Below, piece after piece: positions 61,915 through 64,000 of a DNA stretch of 64,000 nt. Within the stretch, counting starts at the first letter, position 1. Every line of letters starts with the position of its first letter. The notes under the pieces were generated by a model that was not told the origin of the DNA, made no database searches, and was given only the letters and a program-made list of their open reading frames with translations. The stretch is from Microcella sp. (lineage in GTDB: Bacteria > Actinomycetota > Actinomycetes > Actinomycetales > Microbacteriaceae): contig NZ_JAHHDS010000003.1 in assembly GCF_019739195.1 (NCBI RefSeq), positions 992,001 through 1,056,000 on the forward strand, given 5' to 3'. The position numbers and the translations under genes are program-made.

Positions 61915-63624
61915 ATGCATGAGCAGTTGACCCAGTGGTGGGAGTCGATCTCCCTCCGCTCGAAGATCACCGGCGTCACGGTGTTCGTGGTGACGGTCGG
62001 GCTGCTCGTGGTCGGTGTCGGCACGCTCACCGTGCTGCAGCGCACGCTTGTCGACGAGGTCGACCGGCAGTTGCGGCAGGCGGCCGATGAGCTACCGGGA
62101 ACGTTCGCCGTCGACGAGTTCGACTCGTTCGACCAGCTCACGCCGTCGATCTTCTCGAACCCGTTCTACTTCGGCGCGGTCGACGCCGACGGCGTGCTCA
62201 TCGACGACAACATCACGATGGCCAATCGCGCGCAGGCGCCCGATGTCTCGCGCCTGACCCTCGCCTACGTCTCGAACCTCGAGGGCGGCATCACCCTGAC
62301 GAGCGCCGACCGCACGACCCAGTGGCGCGTCGCGACCTTCCCCCTCAGGGTGACCGAGGGCGACTCGGGTGCCTCTCAGCAGGCCACCCTCATCATCGGC
62401 GCCGACCTCGCCGACGCCAACGCGATCATCGGTTCGTTCGCCTCGATCTTTCTCGGCTTCGGCCTCGTCGTCGTCATCTTGAGCGCCGCACTCACGCGCC
62501 TGCTGGTCACCTCGACCTTCCGGCCTCTGCGCGACGTCGAGGCCACGGCCGCCCGGTTCGCTGGGGGCGACTTCAGCCAGCGCCTCAGCGGGGCGACCCC
62601 CAACACCGAGGTCGGGCGCTTGAGCGGCTCGCTCAACGCCATGCTCAGCCGCATCGACCGCGCCTTCGCCGACCGCGCGGCCACGATCTCGCAAATGCGC
62701 CGCTTCGTCGGCGATGCGAGCCACGAGCTACGCACTCCCCTGGTCTCGGTGCGCGGCTATGCCGAGCTGTACCGCATGGGCGCACTGACGGGAGACGAGC
62801 AGGTCGGCCAAGCGATGGAGCGCATCGAGAAAGAGGCGATTCGCATGAGCGCGCTCGTGAGCGACCTGCTCGAGCTCGCGCGGCTCGACGAATCGCGGCC
62901 CCTCGAACCGGCTCCGGTCGACCTCGTGCCCCTCGCACGCGACGCAGCCCTCGACGCCCGAGCGGGCGCGCCCGATCGCGAGGTCACGGTCGTCATTGAG
63001 ATTCCCACCACCGAGACCCCGGCAACGGATGCTGCGCTCACGCATCACGAGGCCCCGAGCATCCCGACCCCGCCGCTCGTAGCCCCCACGCTCGCCGGTT
63101 CGGCGTTCGCTCGGTTGCGCGGCCGCCGTTCACGCCGCGCCTCGGCACCTGTCGCAACCCCCGAGCCGCTCGCGGTCACGGCCCCCACAGAGGTCGCGGC
63201 GCTCGTGCTCGCCGAAGAGAACAAGATTCGTCAGGTCATCACGAACCTCATCGGCAATGCGCTGCGCTTCTCGCCCGACGGCACGCCCATCGAGCTTGTG
63301 GTCGGCGTCGATCACGACGCGGGGCTGGCATCGATCGCGGTCGTCGACCACGGCGACGGCATTCCACCGCAGCTGCAAGAGCGCATCTTCGAGCGGTTCT
63401 TCCGCGCCGATTCGTCGCGCACCCGCGACACGGGAGGCTCAGGGCTCGGGCTTGCGATCGTCGCCTCGATCGTGGCTCTGCACAACGGCCGGGTCGAGGT
63501 GCTCGACACCCCGGGTGGCGGCGCGACATTCCGCGTATCGCTTCCGCTCCTCCCCAGCGCGGTCGCTGCAAAGGATGCCCCCGCCGAGCCGCTCACCACG
63601 GCGGGCGCCGCCTCCGCCTCGTAG
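61915..63624 (+). CDS. Sensor histidine kinase
   Basis: 569 residues. First membrane segment (about 17-42), extracytoplasmic sensor (about 43-180), second segment (about 181-205), HAMP (about 206-260), H-box VGDASHELRTPL with phospho-His270, N-box IRQVITNLIGNALRFSPDG, G1 VVDHGDGIPP and G2 GGSGLGLAIV. Between the dimerisation helices and the N-box sits an insertion of about 65 residues rich in Pro, Ala and Arg (TETPATDAALTHHEAPSIPT and on) that the standard catalytic domain lacks. Works with the regulator just upstream. Confidence 0.93.
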   Translation: MHEQLTQWWESISLRSKITGVTVFVVTVGLLVVGVGTLTVLQRTLVDEVDRQLRQAADELPGTFAVDEFDSFDQLTPSIFSNPFYFGAVDADGVLIDDNITMANRAQAPDVSRLTLAYVSNLEGGITLTSADRTTQWRVATFPLRVTEGDSGASQQATLIIGADLADANAIIGSFASIFLGFGLVVVILSAALTRLLVTSTFRPLRDVEATAARFAGGDFSQRLSGATPNTEVGRLSGSLNAMLSRIDRAFADRAATISQMRRFVGDASHELRTPLVSVRGYAELYRMGALTGDEQVGQAMERIEKEAIRMSALVSDLLELARLDESRPLEPAPVDLVPLARDAALDARAGAPDREVTVVIEIPTTETPATDAALTHHEAPSIPTPPLVAPTLAGSAFARLRGRRSRRASAPVATPEPLAVTAPTEVAALVLAEENKIRQVITNLIGNALRFSPDGTPIELVVGVDHDAGLASIAVVDHGDGIPPQLQERIFERFFRADSSRTRDTGGSGLGLAIVASIVALHNGRVEVLDTPGGGATFRVSLPLLPSAVAAKDAPAEPLTTAGAASAS

Positions 63625-63673
63625 GGTGCCCCCGGCGATCGGGCGAGTGCCCCGGTGCCGGAAGGAGACCCTC

Positions 63674-63964
63674 ATGACGCGATACCAGGTCGACAGCGAC
63701 GCCGTACTCACGGCCACGGCAGCGACGCGCGGCTCGATCGGGCGGCTGCAGGCCGAGGCTGCCGGGCTGCAGGCCAACCTCTCGGGCCTGCAGGGCACTT
63801 GGAGCGGCGCGGCCGCCACGGCCTTCCACTCGCTCCTCGGCGAGTGGACCGCCGCCTACCAGCGCGTCGAGCAGACGCTCACCGCTCTCAACGAGGCACT
63901 CGGTCACGCCGGGCACGGCTACGCCGAGGTCGAACAGCAGGCCGCCCGCATGTTCTTGCGCTGA
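63674..63964 (+). CDS. WXG100-family protein
   Basis: 96 residues; ATG at 63674 with GGAG upstream. Two helices around the WSG turn (LQGTWSGAAATAFHSLLGEW), the WXG100/ESAT-6 signature, and a C-terminal Tyr-x-x-x-Glu type end (HGYAEVEQQAARMFLR). Typical substrate or chaperone-like partner of a type VII secretion system. No ESX component is seen in the window; the next genes lie beyond the right edge. Confidence 0.9.
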   Translation: MTRYQVDSDAVLTATAATRGSIGRLQAEAAGLQANLSGLQGTWSGAAATAFHSLLGEWTAAYQRVEQTLTALNEALGHAGHGYAEVEQQAARMFLR

Positions 63965-64000
63965 GCACGGCCCGGCGGGGCGCGCCCGTAGGGTGAGGTG

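Overview
The window is high-GC actinobacterial DNA, most likely from a member of the Microbacteriaceae. The genus cannot be fixed from sequence alone. Pointers are the GTG/TTG starts, dense 4-base stop/start overlaps, a DtxR/IdeR regulator with every classical metal ligand, the actinobacterial type of SerC, DUF2530 and DUF3027 proteins, an XPB-type helicase paired with a helicase-associated protein, an LPXTG surface protein and a WXG100 protein. About 66 protein genes and two tRNA genes are supported.

Layout. 0-4.5 kb: a membrane protein cut by the window edge, small hypotheticals, a VapBC toxin-antitoxin pair and a lower-GC orphan gene, lying on the 3' side of a tRNA-Arg(CCU) gene. 4.6-10.7 kb: membrane proteins (DUF4389, DUF2207), a HTH_42 (AlkX/AlkZ-like) protein, a flavodoxin and a YCII protein. 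10.7-18.1 kb: a four-gene MacB-type export or lipoprotein-processing system (two ATPases, two giant FtsX permeases). 18.3-21.7 kb: a pair of paralogous small proteins, two DUF1801 proteins, a second tRNA-Arg(CCU), a HEAT-repeat protein and an esterase.

21.7-42.7 kb: a lower-GC carbohydrate-catabolism island. A seven-gene operon with a 4-base overlap at every junction carries a HAD phosphatase, a Gfo/Idh dehydrogenase, UxaC, UxuB, ManD, gluconokinase and a lactonase. This takes glucuronate to 2-keto-3-deoxygluconate and probably an aldose through its lactone to a phosphorylated aldonate. Around it are three more Gfo/Idh/MocA dehydrogenases, a xylose-isomerase-like TIM barrel, an amidohydrolase, a short-chain dehydrogenase, an aldose epimerase, a zinc alcohol dehydrogenase, a GntR/UTRA regulator and a five-gene operon of a sugar ABC importer (binding protein plus two permeases, no ATPase), an IolC-type kinase and a Cgl0159-type aldolase. 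A shared motif ATGT-N4-ACAT (or close) occurs in four promoter regions and is proposed as the GntR operator. No 2-keto-3-deoxygluconate kinase or aldolase of the usual types is present, so the IolC/Cgl0159 pair may fill that step.

42.9-47.5 kb: an ECF sigma factor, a membrane anti-sigma-like protein with an extracellular Ig-like domain, an 846-residue membrane-anchored extracellular protein and a lipoprotein. 47.6-50.2 kb: an HNH endonuclease, a 38-codon small ORF ending inside a terminator, an NlpC/P60 hydrolase with a TTG start and a leader holding three 8-bp complementary pairs (one crossing), and DtxR. 50.3-56.7 kb: SerC, DUF2530, DUF3027 with an acidic tail, a cold-shock-domain protein, a small membrane protein and the helicase-associated/XPB pair. 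56.7-64 kb: an LPXTG protein with tandem Ig-like repeats divergent from a compact NTPase-LuxR regulator, an alpha/beta hydrolase, an OmpR-type two-component system and a WXG100 protein at the right edge.

No gap between genes exceeds about 300 bases. No CRISPR array, intact insertion sequence, rRNA or prophage was seen.
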